A stretch of DNA of 64,000 nucleotides. It comes from Cruorifilaria tuberocauda (taxonomy: Eukaryota; Nematoda; Chromadorea; Rhabditida; Onchocercidae). Where the stretch lies: the NCBI GenBank assembly GCA_013365365.1, contig JABVXU010000009.1:62001-126000 (forward strand), read 5' to 3'. The translations under genes were made by a program, and so were the position numbers. Shown piece after piece: positions 14,428-29,308 of the stretch. Within the stretch, counting starts at the first letter, position 1, and every line of letters begins with the position of its first letter. The notes beneath the pieces are model-generated. The model did not search any database. It saw only the letters and a program-made list of their open reading frames with translations, and was not told where the DNA came from.

Positions 14428-17400
14428 ATTTCTTCTACTTCTCAAATTCTTGCATATCCATTCATTACAATGTTTTCATGTCATAAAATACCTGAAAAAT
14501 TTTCAGAATTCTGAAATATCGTTGATGCAGTTCATTTCAAAATCTAGTAATTCAAAAAAGCATTTAAAATTTTCGAAAACACAAAAAATACATTATTAAA
14601 GGGAATAAATTTCAAGGAAGAAGATATATACCAGAAAATTTTCTAATATCACTCAAATAATTCATTATTTAAAGCTTTGATTTCCATGAATAGAAGGGAT
14701 GAATGATGTGATAGGGCCAAACAAATCTACCACCATAATCCCACATTAATAAAGAAACTTTCCTCTCAACTATTTAAAAGTATTATCAAGCCTAACAACA
14801 TACATATCACTCACGTCATGTTATATTGATTTCTGATCAATCATTACCTTTGGATGTAAGCTGTTTTTTTCTTCTATTTACATTTCTTATCAGCAATTTT
14901 TTATAGAAATATTCTACTTCCACATAATTTTTCAAATAATCTCTGTAGATATCTCGCACGTAAGCCTTGCTAATGGATTATATAAAGTTGATTTCAACGA
15001 AATAATGAGCAGTAAATAAGAAATGATAGTGATGACGTTATTACTCAAAGCAAAGTCCTTCCAACAATTTTTTTTTCATCAGAATAATTTTATTAAAACA
15101 CAATTGGAAATCCCAGTAGATTCTGAAGACATCCCAAACGTTCTTCATCATAATAAGCCTCCAAAAAAGATTATATATGAACGTTTGAAGTCTTGTTAAC
15201 AATTATTCAATATTTTAAATTTTGGCAGATTTTGACAATACATTGGCTACTTATATTTTTAAGTGTTAGGACAAAATCTTTTTTGAACTTTTCGAAATCT
15301 TCTTTTGAAAAGATCTTTTTTGTATAACTTTTCTACTCCACCTGAAATCAGATCTGATGTAAGGAGAGAAAGAAATCTTCACTCCAAGCGTATATTTTGA
15401 AATTCTTTTCGTTTTTAATTTTATTTGCATTCTCCTCAAACAACACTCATTCGTCGCTTTGATAACAGTAATTTGATGATAGGAATTATGACATGTTACT
15501 ATTAAAATGAAGTTCATACACTACTCATATCTTAGTTTTTTTGTAAGAATGTAAATCAATGAGCAAGGCAAAAAATACTATCGAAGAAGCGATTTCTTAA
15601 GAGAGTTAATTAAGAGAAAATTTGAAGCTTTCCTATAAACAGTGATTTGCTCTCATTAAAACGAAATTTCACACTCCATAACATTATTAGGGTTTTTTAT
15701 GAGGGGATTTCATGATATGACTAATACAACAATTTGAAAATGAATAAACAAATTCGATATAGTAGCCGTGAGACATTTACTTATGAGACAAAAACGAAAA
15801 TTATTTCCAAAATTCTTTTACAACAAACATCCAACTGATAACTGAATGCAAAAAAATAATTTATCAGCTAATTAGTTTATTTTAACAAGAAGGTTCTGGT
15901 TTTATATAAAAGTAGAAAAATTTGGTGTTTATGATAAGAAATTTGTAGTTAAAATTTCAAAAGTTCAGAGATTATGACCAAGAAATTACATCTGACAGAG
16001 AGATGGTAATAACAACAGAAAATCAATCAACAATTAAATGTAAAAAATTTTTTGGTGAAGAAAGTTTCCGGCAACTGATCTATGATCGACACGATAATAT
16101 CCATTGCCAAATAAATGAAATTTGAATATAAAATCAAAGATCGTTGCAGACTGTTGATTGGAATGATGTTAAAACTGAAATATAATTTAACAAAAAGATT
16201 CTTTATCCATTTATTTGTTTAATCAAAAGACGTATACATGCAGGAATAAATGCACACAGAGATATATCATTTTTAACATGGACAATTAAACGACATAAAA
16301 AATCCAAGAAATATTTTAATCAAAGCAATTTTAGTAAAGAATAGCAATTTTTAGTAAGATACACTCCAGTAGAATCTATTCAAATAACATATAAAGGTAA
16401 AGGATCGAAGGCTATCGATTGCGAACATGATCGATAGCACTCAAATCCATTACTGCTTCCGCTTAATCAATTTTTTTAATTGTAAACATTTAGCAGTATT
16501 ATTGTTAGATTGTTCCTATACATCGCTTACAGTATACCATATCATATGAAAGGATCGTTAATATCCCGATATGATATGAATATTGGATGAGTAAAAAATT
16601 CTGAAAGAAATGGAATGATATTCGAGAAAGGTATGTAGAGTTTTCAAAAATCATCGACCAACAAAAACATCTGCTCTCCTGCTTAATCTCTCAGCGTGCC
16701 GTCTCTTTGAACGAACAAAACTGAAAAATGAAAACTAGTCAGTTTATTTCTGCAACTTCTTCCTCTTCCCGTACTCTATTATTTTTTTCATACTCTCTTC
16801 ATTATGCCCTTCAGAATCAATACTTACACTTCCATTCTTTTCACCTTCAATTCATATATTTTTTCCAAAACACACTTCACATACACACACACCACACGCA
16901 CAAATGGACGCATGCACATGCACAAGCATATATACTATATACATATGTACCCAAAGCGCCCTGCTCTGTTGATCCGTTTATGTTTCATAATTTAACAATG
17001 AAACTATTCAATTAATTAATTAATTAATATTTTACTTTTATATCAGTCAAAAACTGATGAAGTAATTGATAAAATTAATTTAAGAGCAATTTTTTGAGTT
17101 TATTCTCAGTGATTTATAATGTTCGGCAATGTCAAATATTCAACAGATCAAACCTTTCCAGAAAGTTCCTACCACTAACTTTACTCGTTGTCAATTATAT
17201 ACAGCGTTAATCATTTTCCGTAGAAATTACTCAGTTCATCTTTATCAGCAAAGCAATTAGCATGCTTATCATATAATGTCGGACAAAACATCTCTTTTCC
17301 GTAACAAAATATACAACACATTGTAATCAAAAAAGTGTTTAGAATCAAGAACTGAAGTGAAACTAAGATATCATCAAACCAGTCAAGCGTATATCTAGTG

Positions 17401-18349
17401 ATCGATAATAGTACTTCTATTGCTGTAGATCATTAAATATAAGAGAAATATTTCTAACCAAAATTACTTTACCATATTCTTCGCATTTAACATTGATTTC
17501 GTGTAACTCAATAATTCTAGAAAACACTGAAATGGTTACTCTTGCTCACGAAGTTTATAGTTTAATATGTATCTTCTGCTACCATTTTCATAAAATGAAT
17601 ACGGCTATGACTAGCTAATTTAACATCATTTTAACTTATGCATTTGCATTTCATTCATAAATAGATTTTCACACTAGATTCTTGAAAAGCCACGACAAAG
17701 TATTGCTTGGGGAAATTAGATTTTCTATCTATAGACAATTTCAACATTTTCTAACTCTATAGTTAATATAAACTTTAAGGAACTCTTCATGGAATTAAGG
17801 AATATTTCGTCACCCAAATAGAAGAAATGAACGCGACGACAACAGCCACTAATTTTCTTTTTAAAATCCTAGAAAATCGAACTCTAATGCCGTTTATATC
17901 AAACATTATGAAAATGATGCGCATAGACGATGATTTTGAAGTTCAGCTACTAAAATGTTGTAATAGGAAGGGATTTTAACAATCGCATTACAGCTTTAAC
18001 ATTATACTTATAGATGCATGACTTGTAATTTTAATTTTGGTAATAATTTGATCGATTTTTTTATAATACACAAATAAATATAAAGAACAAATGAAGGAAT
18101 AAACAAGAACAAATGCAAAATAAATGAAGCAGCAGTAAACCTTCCTTTTCATATTTTATTTGTTTTTAACTTTTGCCTTTTTCATGTGATTCTTCAAAAT
18201 TGTAGAGTTTAGATAGATTCAAAAAATACAATTTGCTGGAACTAGGAATCCAGAATCCAAAATAACAGCACAAAAAAATAGTTCGCCAGTATTCGTTAAC
18301 GAAAAGCACGTTAGGAAGCAAAGAAAATTCGCTTGTTATAACGTTTTAT
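14428..18349. other. AT-rich intergenic region
   Basis: The open frames around 16728-17015 come from CA-rich low-complexity DNA and do not look like protein. A TTAA-type microsatellite lies at 17009-17030. A 9-bp perfect inverted repeat GCTATCGAT / ATCGATAGC spans 16411-16438. No gene is supported. Confidence 0.6.
17009..17030. repeat. (TTAA)n microsatellite
   Basis: About five tandem TTAA units in AT-rich intergenic DNA, next to a CA-rich low-complexity tract at 16870-16930. Confidence 0.7.
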
Positions 18350-21300
18350 TCAAGAATATTCATCTTCTACAGTTTCCTGCTTCTTCTCCGAATTTTCTAC
18401 ACTAATATCACTTTTTTCGTCTTCTTCTTCAACCAGTGAGGCTGGTAAAAAGTCGTAATCCGGCCAGAGCTCTTCAAAAATTTCTTTCACCTGAAGAAAA
18501 ATTATTAACAATATTAATGCGCAAGATGAATTTCCAAGATGAAATAAAATATAAAAAGGTTAATATAAATACAAAAAATTTACTTCGCAAACGATTTGGG
18601 TATAATTTAACTGTTCATTAATATTTGGAACAATTCGCATATTTGTCGGCAGGTTGTGGGAAATTATTGATGGTAAAACCAAATCAAAATAAAGAGACCA
18701 CAGAATTCGTGGCTTCATTTCTTCTGCAAATGTTGTACTGCTAATGCTTCAGTCTTAATTCTTGATTTAATTAGAAGCGGATAGCTTTTCAAATCTACAA
18801 TTAAGGCATGCCCTAGCTATCCGAAGTTCAGGATGAAGGGTAAAATAATCGCTTGAATTTAGTTCTTGATTTAAAAAGTCCCTCAAATTAAATCAGAATA
18901 AAAGTGATTCCAAAAATTAATGCAAATAAAAAATTATAGTTACCATTTTTCGTTGCACTGAAAAATGCATCAATGATAGGATTTAAAATAGTGCTTGCAA
19001 CGTCATTACTTCGCGCAGTTATATGAGTAACGTCTAAAAAAGCATTCTTGTTTGTTTTCATTCTAAAAAAATTGATCGTAACTAAATTTTTATTAAGTAA
19101 AACAGTGAAATGAGGATGCAATGAGAAATGAGATGAATATAGTTCCAGCTGCGCAGTGACATTCCAAATCTTATTACTAAAAGAGTAAGCTGAACAGTAA
19201 TATGTAATTATGAAATCACTTCAGGACTAATCTTTCACCATTTAGGATTAATCTTTCATTGGATATCAAGTTTTTTAGTTAATACCAAATATTTTTGCAA
19301 AATATTCCCCAAGGTGACGAAATAAAACCTTACGTCAGGAGCACAATTATCAAAACTTTGCGAAAAAATGACCATGATCGCATATGAAAATATACTGATA
19401 AAAACGAATATAGAACTAACATTTTCCTTTTGGTGCTATACAACCTTCGTATCCGACTTCTATTAAATAAGATATTGCACCGCCTTTCAGACTAGCAAGA
19501 TTTAATACACTGATCTAAAAAAAGTTGACGCTAAGCAAATATAAGACTTGGTCCTCACATCAACAATGTACCTTGCCAACACTGACTATTAGAAATGGCT
19601 CTTCAAAAGTAATAAATTACATGCTCTTTTTCCAGGTCCGGTAAAATAGAACGATCTGAGATTAGAATAACTCGATTCAAACGCGTTTGCAGAGAGGTGT
19701 TTATATGCTGTTGTGGCATGTATGCACGATTTGCGATTACGTAGTCGCATTTAATTCGTTGACCTTGTGTCAATATCGCTACTATTCTGAAAGTCATCAA
19801 CATTAAAATCTTAAAACTATATTAATATACCCATTTCTTGACGATTTAAACGAAGTATTAAAATTGCTAAAAAAATTAGTATTAAAAATGCTAAAAAAAA
19901 ATTATTCAAAATTTCCAATAAAAACTATATCCTACTTTCCATCAGCAACAACAAAGCCATCAATTGAACGATTTAAGCAATAAATTCCACCAAAAACAGC
20001 ACAGAGTCGAGCGAAACACTGTGATAGTTCTCCGCTACCATACAGTGTCCACAAAAATGGTGAATCACCAAAGCGTCCAACAGATTCCATAAACTGCCAT
20101 ACTGCTTCCAGACCTTTGAATTTTCGAAAATTACAATCGATTATATGTGATTATATTTCGGCAAGCTGAGTAATTTGGGTAATTTTATCGTGAGCTGAAC
20201 GAAAAGAGGGGTATACAAATGAAAAAAGTTAGAAGTGCCGATTCAAAACGAATCTTTTAGCAATTCAAAAATGAATTTCGTCCAAAAAACGGTTTAGTTC
20301 GTAAAATTGCGTATAGTTTGCTTTGAGCATAAAGTATTCCAAATATAGGCAACTTATCTCTTTAGTTTTAGCTGATGGGTGTAAGATTGCTAAAGTGTCA
20401 GTAAGTATATTTTTCGCATAACCTGCGATGCCAAAAGATTCCACGAAAGCATCAAATGGTTTTTCGGCATATTCTTGAAAGAAATGCAATTTTGTTAATA
20501 TCTAAACATTGAAAACCTCATGATTTTTGGTACACCACTGAAATATTTCTTTCTCGAAATTTGTTTTATAGTCAGTACCGTAACAATTACAGAAAAAAGC
20601 AAAGTAAATTTTACATTCAATGTATTCACCATTTAATTTCTATCGAAAATACTTCAGAGTACCTACCTTTCCAAGTATCAGTTTCAACAGGATTTTTCCG
20701 CCATTCAATGCATTTCTGGAGGAATCTCATTACTCGTCGTTTGTCTTGTACTCTAAATATAAATCCAATATATTCCCAACCTATACTGATTCTTCTTTCA
20801 GATGAGGTGCACACTTTTCTATGTGTATACCCCTCAAAACATATATCGACTAAACAGCAAATTTGGATGTTTTTCGATAGTTATGGGAAATGCAATTGAT
20901 GAATCTAGTTCCTAGCAATTATGTACAAACATAATATCTGAATTTGAAAACCCCCAAAGAATGAAACAATCATGCGATTTGAAAACCATTTTTAAAACAA
21001 AAAAGCCTGAATACAAATTCAAAAATAAGATACGAAACGGACGAAATAGCATCACTTCGAAATATTTCTCCCCGAGAACATGGAGCAACTAAAAGTGACT
21101 TTGGATCCTTGTTTGAGGAACAGCTCAGAAGTCGATCAACACATTTGAATTCGCAATATTTGGCGACACCCGAATCACAGAGCAGCTTTACCATATTACC
21201 TCTACTTAATAACACCTGAAAAATGAATTTTCTTAAACTCCCAAACATTTGTTAAATTCGAAAGATACTAAATACGTGGCAATGCTTATTCAAAAGTTTT

Positions 21301-22214
21301 CAATTTGTCAGTATGGTAAAGAGAAAAATAATCGCTACTTCTAAAACAGAAATTATATACGGTTCCCACCATAATCATTTAGGGAAGAAAGGATCAAATT
21401 TTTCACTGAAGTATATAACGACATTCAATATACTGTTACTTATGCCAAAGATAGGCAATTCAGTGATAAAAAACCTTAGGTAAAAGGTCCAAACTGAATT
21501 TTCGCCACTGCGGATCAATATTCAGCAAACGCGAAATTATTTCAGTGTCCAATTTCTGAGCATCATTAGCAAAACTGAAACTCGAAAATAGACAAATGAA
21601 TAAATAAATAATTTAATAAATGAAGTAAATATGAATAAATAAATAATCTAATTAAATAAATATGCATAAATAAGTTACGTGCATTAAGTAAATAAATAAT
21701 AAATAATAAATAAACATTTATTATATTTCAAGTCAAACATGATATTTATTATTTTCGACTTCCAGAAAATCCACCTTTCAGCAAATAGAACCAAAAAAAG
21801 TCATTGTAGAAGACTTACTCGTAGAAATAGTGCTGATGGACATTCTCAATAAAAGACCGATATGTAACTGGTAAAAACCTTTCACCATCTAGCAGAAAAG
21901 GTTGAGGATTGAATTGAGTACCAGTGTCATTTTTATTATATCCAGTTATCCAATTCTGGATCGCTTGTAAGTTAAATGAGGCCCACAAATCGCCATAATA
22001 ATCATTCCTTACATAAAAAGATTGTATCTTATTCATTTCGAGAAGTTTTGGCTGTAACTAATGTCGAAAAGCGGAATCTATATTTCCAAGTAACTTACCT
22101 ATCCAGGTGCAAAACATTAAGACCAGAACGAGCACAAGCAGCTGCGATCATACATTCTGGAAGTCCAGTACCCAAAATGACCACATCGAACTCCTCAGGT
22201 AAATTATTACTCAT
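18350..22214 (-). CDS. rep-1: Rab escort protein (Rab geranylgeranyltransferase component A, REP-1/CHM)
   Basis: Presents newly made Rab GTPases to geranylgeranyltransferase II in the cytosol; GDI-like fold. Twelve minus-strand exons, about 530 residues: 22099-22214, 21819-22007, 21475-21574, about 21043-21215, 20667-20752, 20354-20473, 19936-20113, 19621-19786, 19421-19514, 18944-19033, 18584-18723 and 18350-18490. Key signatures are [20 protein letters not shown] (dinucleotide-binding start), [63 protein letters not shown] [14 protein letters not shown], and the REP-specific [12 protein letters not shown]. The last exon is acidic ([14 protein letters not shown]), like other REP tails. Two choices are uncertain. 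The exon 4 donor could be at 21043 or 21034; the first matches human length. The exon 6 donor at 20354 was chosen on length and phase. Confidence 0.92.
21596..21715. repeat. AAAT-rich low-complexity tract inside a rep-1 intron
   Basis: Irregular repetition of AAATAAAT and AATAAATA units fills much of the intron between the second and third rep-1 exons. It does not reach either splice site. Confidence 0.7.
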
Positions 22215-23298
22215 TGATATCTCACTGTTCCTAAAGTCCGTACAAATATCTGTAAGTTAAAACAAATTTTAATAGTTGAAACGAGATTGAGAAGATATTT
22301 AGCAACGGTTATTTACAAGCGTGATCCACACGAACTTAATGATTTATTTCGTCCCGAGTTCCCAAAATCCAAATTTAAGAAAACTAAAAAATATTCGGCA
22401 CATTCTATTTTCGAAACCACTCACCGAGTACCATTTCACTGGCGTAGTTTACGATTACTATAGCTAACTTTTGATTAATCTTCTCGGTTAATCTTGATAC
22501 ATATTCTCCGTTTTTAAATCAAAGTAGTGCCTTTTGAGCTACGTAAAAATTCTACCATTTTTTCAATCGAAGTATATATTGTGGATATAATTTATTTGTA
22601 ATTAATCAGTAAAAGATCTAATATAGCGTTTTTCCCTGATCAAAATAATTACTTGTAACGATGCAAAATTAAAGAGTCATAATACGGAGCAATCAGTTTG
22701 CCAAAATTCAGAAAAATTCCACGACAAACAAAAATAAACACAAAGGTTAACTTGAGACTGAAACAATAAGAATGTATAACACCAAATATATAGTCTATCA
22801 TTCACAGCTTAACTTGGAAAAAGAAAAGCAAAATGTTTCATCTTTACCTATTATTAATGTAATATGCAATTTAAATTAACTGTCGAAGCGATGAAGTGAT
22901 GCTGTATCGAATGGCTTTCTGCTAAGCAAAGTATTGCAAATGAAAAAGACTACCATTATTTCCTTTTCATTTAAAAATTTGAGCGTTCAAAAAATTATAT
23001 CAACAAGAAAATGTAAGTCAAACAACAACTAACTTCTAACGAGAACACAACAATAAAGCATAATGATCCAAAATATGTAATAAACATAGAGATTTATGAG
23101 CCACTGTTAAGTGATTGCATCCGTAACACAATCATTAATAACTTTAGTAAAATGGCAAAGCAATCTATCAAACTTTCAAAGGTGCGTTTTTCTATCTTAC
23201 AATAAAACAAGGTATGTTATGTAGAGTTGATCTATGTGACCAAAAGAGATGTCATATAAGTAGTGTACGAATCATAAATCACAAAACGTTCGTTCCGT
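22215..23298. other. Gap between rep-1 start and USP30-like stop
   Basis: About 1.1 kb, AT-rich, without a convincing reading frame. It should hold the rep-1 promoter and the 3' UTR of the upstream, same-strand USP30-like gene. No motif was recognised. Confidence 0.6.
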
Positions 23299-26200
23299 TT
23301 AATTTAGCGTAGCTAGACACCGATCGTAGAAAAGCATATATGCTTCTGATGATGCTACTTCCGCGAATGATACTGGCGTGACCTAAACAACCTTCAGATA
23401 AGATTATCCAATTTCCAATTAAATGAATAAAATAGTGCTTTTCCATAATATATATTGCGTATTAAGAAATAGCTTTTTTTATAACTTTCACCTCCATATC
23501 GCTCGTTTTATACCAAGTAGAGTGATTTTGTACACCAATTCCCCGACGGTAAGTAATAAAATGACCCGAATGAGCCTGTCCAATATGTACAGAAATGGCA
23601 CGCAGTTGATATTTGTATTTGAACATACTATCATATCCGCTGAAATTCGTTCCACTGCTGAAAAACATACATATTTAAATTCATATACCTAGCAAAGAAT
23701 TGAGTAAAAGTAGACTCACTTAACTGAAGATAGCGGTGAGGCATGTTGCCACTGTTGTTCGACTTTCGGAATAGATGATGGAGTATTTAAAGCTGAGCCT
23801 CCCAAAACTCGGAAACAAGAATTCGATAGTGGATTTTTCGTTTGTTTTGGCTTATTCTGAAATTAAAACAGAATTACTTATTTCCTTTTGTCGAAAATGC
23901 GACATTTCAATCGTTAGAATCAAGATAAAAAGGCCAAATTTATTGAATCGGCAAAAAATTCAGTTAATTTGGGAAAAAAAGAACAACTTACAACTGCTTA
24001 GGTACAATATACTATCCCTTTAAAGATGCTATATAAGGGAAACAAATTTATCTGTCTACTGAACTTATTAATAATCAAACTTGTTCACTGAAGAAACAGT
24101 ATTCTCGCACATCAATGAATTCAGGAAGCAAAAAACGCTCAGTACGTTTGAAAATGCATCCATTTGGAGAAAACCCAACTCGTTCGATACGAAATATCAA
24201 CAGAGATGGCAACTGAAGCAGTTCATTATTAAATTATAGAAAAAAATCACTCTTTAATTGAAAATAAGTAATAAAAATAATTAGCTGATAAAAAATGTAC
24301 ATGAGCTGCGATAACCACAAATAAATATCAAAACTACCTTACAAAATCCTTGTTTCTTCATTAGTCCACTAGACGAATCATTTTTCTTTTTTAAACATCG
24401 ATCACATGATGCACCTTGAATGTATTCAGTGGCGAAATATCTATCCAACAATCTTGAAAAAGTTAGCATCTGAAAGACACAATTCTTCCTACTTCTGTGA
24501 CTAACAATTTCAGTCAAAATTCTTACATAATAGAACATCTCCCACTTCTTTTTTCAGAGTCGCTATTGAAGCGCAATTTTAAAAGGTTAAATATCAAGCG
24601 ATAACGTGCAATGAGCTTGCAGGATCGAGATAGAAATATCTCTGCAAATTCAGTTTTGTTATGAAAGATATGAGATTAATTCAAATCGTATTTATAATTT
24701 ATAATAAATGTATTACCGGATTAGGAGATTTAGGAAGCGAAAGTGATAAAGCACAAAACTTTTCTTCACGAATTTTCTGCAACAGAAAGAAAAATGACTA
24801 TGCTTCGAAGATTATGCATAATATTCATCGCTGTTAATAATATGGCAACATAAATAAAATAACTGAGAAGGAAGAATGGAAGTGAAAAAATTTTCTAGAT
24901 GCTTTTTTTGAATTGTTAGTGATATTTTAACATACTTTATAACGGCATTCTTCTTTGCAGCAACGTAGTTGAGTAGCTAATAATCCCATGCACGGAGGTT
25001 TTAATAGCTTATCATCTGCTACGACACTCTAAAAATCACTAATTGAAAATTTGAAATAAAAATGTGTTAGTTGAATGGCAGATGAAAAATAAAATCAATG
25101 GGTAGCCAAAGTTTAGAAGCATTGAAGAAAATTCTGATTCCGTATTCTGCCAACTCTAGCTAAGTATATATTCAATCAGTGTTTTTTAAAGAATATTTTT
25201 TGCCCCTCCATTTATCAAATGGAAAAAATAAAAACAAACATACCTTCACATGCTCAAATGATAATGATAATGAGTTAAGCATAAGGTGTGAGTCTGACAA
25301 CGAGTTCAAATTAGTATTGTTAAAAGAAACTTCTCCATGAATTTTGTTATTATCTTCCGCAAATAAAGAATCGATATTTCGACGGGTTATATTGACACTG
25401 TTGGTTGATAGTTTCTCATCCCTAACCAATGGACTTAAAGATTTCTTATTTTTACCTTCCTGAAATTTTGATTTTGATATAAAAGTTTCAATTTTGGCTT
25501 TATGATCCTTCAATTACAACATATTCCGCAGTTATGGAAGATAAGATAATCTATATTTTCTATCACCTAGTAATTAAATGAATATTGCAATCCATAAACT
25601 TATAAAAATGACCAAGAAAAACGTGATTTGGATATTACAAGATCGCAACAATAAAAGGCATGAAGAAAAGTTATCGATATTAATGATGAAATATGAAACC
25701 AACGATTTCGATGATTTTCTGCAACGATGATTCACGATTATGCCGTAGTTCTGCCAACTCTTCATCCCACGTTGTAACAAATACATTAAATAATTCATAT
25801 AAATCCTATAAAGTGTAAAACTTACTTTGTCAAAAGAAAGACAAATAATTTAAATCAAAACTGCGAAGATTCCTTTCTCTTAATGTCTTAATCACATTGT
25901 GCACTACATTAAAAAAATAACTAGATGAAACGAAATACCTGCTCTGTGTTCGGTGGTATGGACCATCTGTGTGCCAATAAAGCATCGATTACATCTGCAG
26001 CGGAACATATCTCCTTTGTGGTGTCGTTTAATTCTGCAAATGAAATTGATAAGAAAACACAAAGTTGAGGACATGTATTCATATTTATTTCACATCGCGT
26101 TTCAATTATTTTAGATTATCAATAAAGTCTAAACAGGTCAAAAATTAAGTCATTCTAATTCCGAAATGGCCGGTTCTTATAACGCTATTTTAGCATCATT

Positions 26201-27049
26201 AACAAAAAATAAAAATATCTTTTACACTCTTTCAGGAAATATTGAAGAACAATATCTAAGGTGGATGAAGAAATTTTGACAATTTTTAACGAAATAATTT
26301 TAATGCTGGCATTTCACTGCATCGTTCCGCTATCACTACTTTCGTGCTGTTACAAAGCGCAAACCTCGAATAACCTGTTTTAAGGCATTCAGAAACATCA
26401 ATTTGTGACCATTATAAATAAGTCTAGTATCAATCGTCTGGACCCATTTCAAAAAAGCCTTCGAGCTGCAATGAATCAAAATCCCTTTTCATACAGTAGT
26501 GATTTAAGAATAATGAAAACAAAAGGAAGGCTTCACATCGCTCGATTTCATAAATACAGATGATTCAAATTAAGAATACCTGGCAAGGCCCTGCAACAAT
26601 GAATTAGCAAAGCATGTGTTACCCAGATTGAACATTGCTGGAACTCTCTGTGTGCTGCCGTCTAAAAAAATCTATAAAGTCTACTGCTCTTCTTGATACA
26701 CAATTGATCTAAAATTTGAACCTAAGCTTCATTCTATAAAAATAAAAAACAAAAATAGAGAGCAGTGGTATATCAATTTCTATCAGTAAAGCTGGAATTA
26801 ATTTTATGAACACCGAAATAACACGGCATCAATACCATTAGCTTGAATACCACTGGATCATTAAAACTCACTAAGAGGTCGAAATGCATTACGAGATAAT
26901 CGTCTAGAAGTTGAGTAGAAATAAGTAATAGCACCAATTAAACTACTCATTAACAATACACTGGTGAAAAGATAATGGGATATGCAGCTCCATGAACATT
27001 TCACCAACGGCCATTGCCATTTCCATAGGTTTCCGGGAAAGTGACTCAT
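23299..27049 (-). CDS. USP30-type ubiquitin carboxyl-terminal hydrolase with mitochondrial membrane anchor
   Basis: Removes ubiquitin at the mitochondrial outer membrane if it behaves as USP30 does. Thirteen exons, about 525 residues (human USP30 is 517): 26872-27049, 26580-26661, 26365-26465, 25939-26033, 25704-25805, 25244-25459, 24936-25028, 24717-24776, 24338-24469, 24081-24212, 23720-23856, 23492-23657 and 23299-23382. Residues about 25-50 form one hydrophobic span (LFTSVLLMSSLIGAITYFYS) followed by basic STSRRLSR. The Cys box is FNLGNTCFANSLLQGL with Cys near residue 76. The His box is VHIGQAHSGHFITYRR. The third residue is the Ser of YKTSD, as in the USP30 Cys-His-Ser triad, not Asn/Asp. 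Paired cysteines (LRCCKEECRYK; CDRC) suit the USP zinc site. Start ATG follows an in-frame stop. The exon 5/6 borders are the least certain. Confidence 0.9.
26206..26330 (+). repeat. Copy A of a duplicated coding-like segment (in USP30-like intron)
   Basis: Lies in the intron between the third and fourth USP30-like exons and is about 92% identical over 110 bp to 28621-28730 in the H3.3 gene. The best plus-strand frame reads KVDEE..LTIFNEIILMLAF followed by CIVPLS. A TGA stop precedes this where copy B has TGG. Confidence 0.8.
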
Positions 27050-28432
27050 CGATTGTGTCTACATTAAATATGATAAATCGTTGAGGTCAAGTACTGAAGC
27101 TAACACCACGTAGTATAAACGGAATAAAATAAGATTTCAATCTAAAACTTCTTTAGTTGATCAGAACTATTTTTGCATGACTTATTTGTCAATATGAGAT
27201 GAATTTTGTATGAACCAGCCAGAGAAAGACATCATACAATACCTTCAATTCATCATCTCAATCCTGCCAGAACTGATTGCAACACACAGAAACCGGAAGA
27301 GCTTCTTTCAGTGTTGTTATGGACCAAATCTCACTGAATTACTATATAAAGTCCCAATGAAAAGTTTTCATTTCAGTATGCTTTCTTTTAAACCGTCTTC
27401 AAGATTAACTGCACGCTTTATTAAAAAAAGTTCTAACCATTTTACCAATGAATTCATGTCGAAAACTAGTTAATGTAGTTTATATCGTTATTTTTTGTTC
27501 CAATAAAATAAATTTTTTCACTTTAAAAATTTCCAGATTTTATTCTCTCCTCTGAGATAAATCTATATATAGGCAAACCAGCTTTTCTTCATTCCATTCA
27601 GCCAAATTATGTTTTTGTTGTGTTTCAGAATATTTTTCATTCAAACCAATCCAGATAGATATAGGAGATTCTCGTAACTTCAATCACAAGAACTTCTAAA
27701 TATTTGAAAACAGGGCGGAAAATAAAAGATCTGCGCCAATAGCACAAGTTTAAACTTAATGGAGTTACTAAATTCAGAGAGTTATTGCACCTATCACTAT
27801 AAATACAATGGTGTGAAATTAAATATATAAATGCTGAATAATCTCGTTCTCAAAATATATACTTCGTTCGATATCAATAAATTTTGGTTTACTATTACTG
27901 TATTCCATGCTCAGAAATTGATAAAGGATCTTTAGGATGAATAAAATTCTGCGAAATTATGTGAAACAACATCAGAAAAAAGTTTATACTCATTTTACTT
28001 CCTCATTACTAACATTGTGATAAGCAAAAATTCCAAGAATCTATTAAATGATGATAAGAAATCTAGATAAAAAAACTAGTCGAAAAAAACCATTCTGTTA
28101 CTCTCACAGTTGTATAATTAAAAGAAGAATTAGACATGTTTTTTGGATCCTTAAATGTTTAAAAAAGAAGTTTGAACTAAAGATTTAATTAAGATGATAT
28201 GATTTCTACAAAAAATATGACAAACGAGCAAATTAGGTTAGATTCAGCAGGAGACAGAAGATATAATAGCATTTCAGAATGTAAAGGAGATGTAATATAG
28301 AAATAGATTCGATTTTTTTACAGTTAGAGGAGAGGGCTTAACTGTTTGAGGCAGTATGAAAAAAGAAATCAAAAGTTACAACACATTTCGGAGTAATAGT
28401 AAATGATAAATTATAATTGTAATAAAATTTTC
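27050..28432. other. Gap between USP30-like start and H3.3 stop
   Basis: About 1.4 kb of AT-rich DNA. The plus-strand frame at 27210-27473 has no recognisable domain and no splice or homology support. The region should contain the USP30-like promoter and the H3.3 3' UTR. AATAAA-like sequence is present near 28420 on the plus strand only. Confidence 0.5.

Positions 28433-29308
<876 letters not shown>

Noticed and set aside
16728..17015. 95-codon plus-strand reading frame
   Set aside because: It comes from CA/TC-rich low-complexity DNA. The translation is His/Thr/Phe/Ser-rich, with no domain and no splice context.
20561..20899. 112-codon plus-strand frame
   Set aside because: It overlaps the rep-1 exon at 20667-20752 on the opposite strand and its translation has no recognisable features.
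21976..22260. 94-codon plus-strand frame
   Set aside because: It is the antisense shadow of the first two rep-1 exons, whose minus-strand protein is clearly recognisable.
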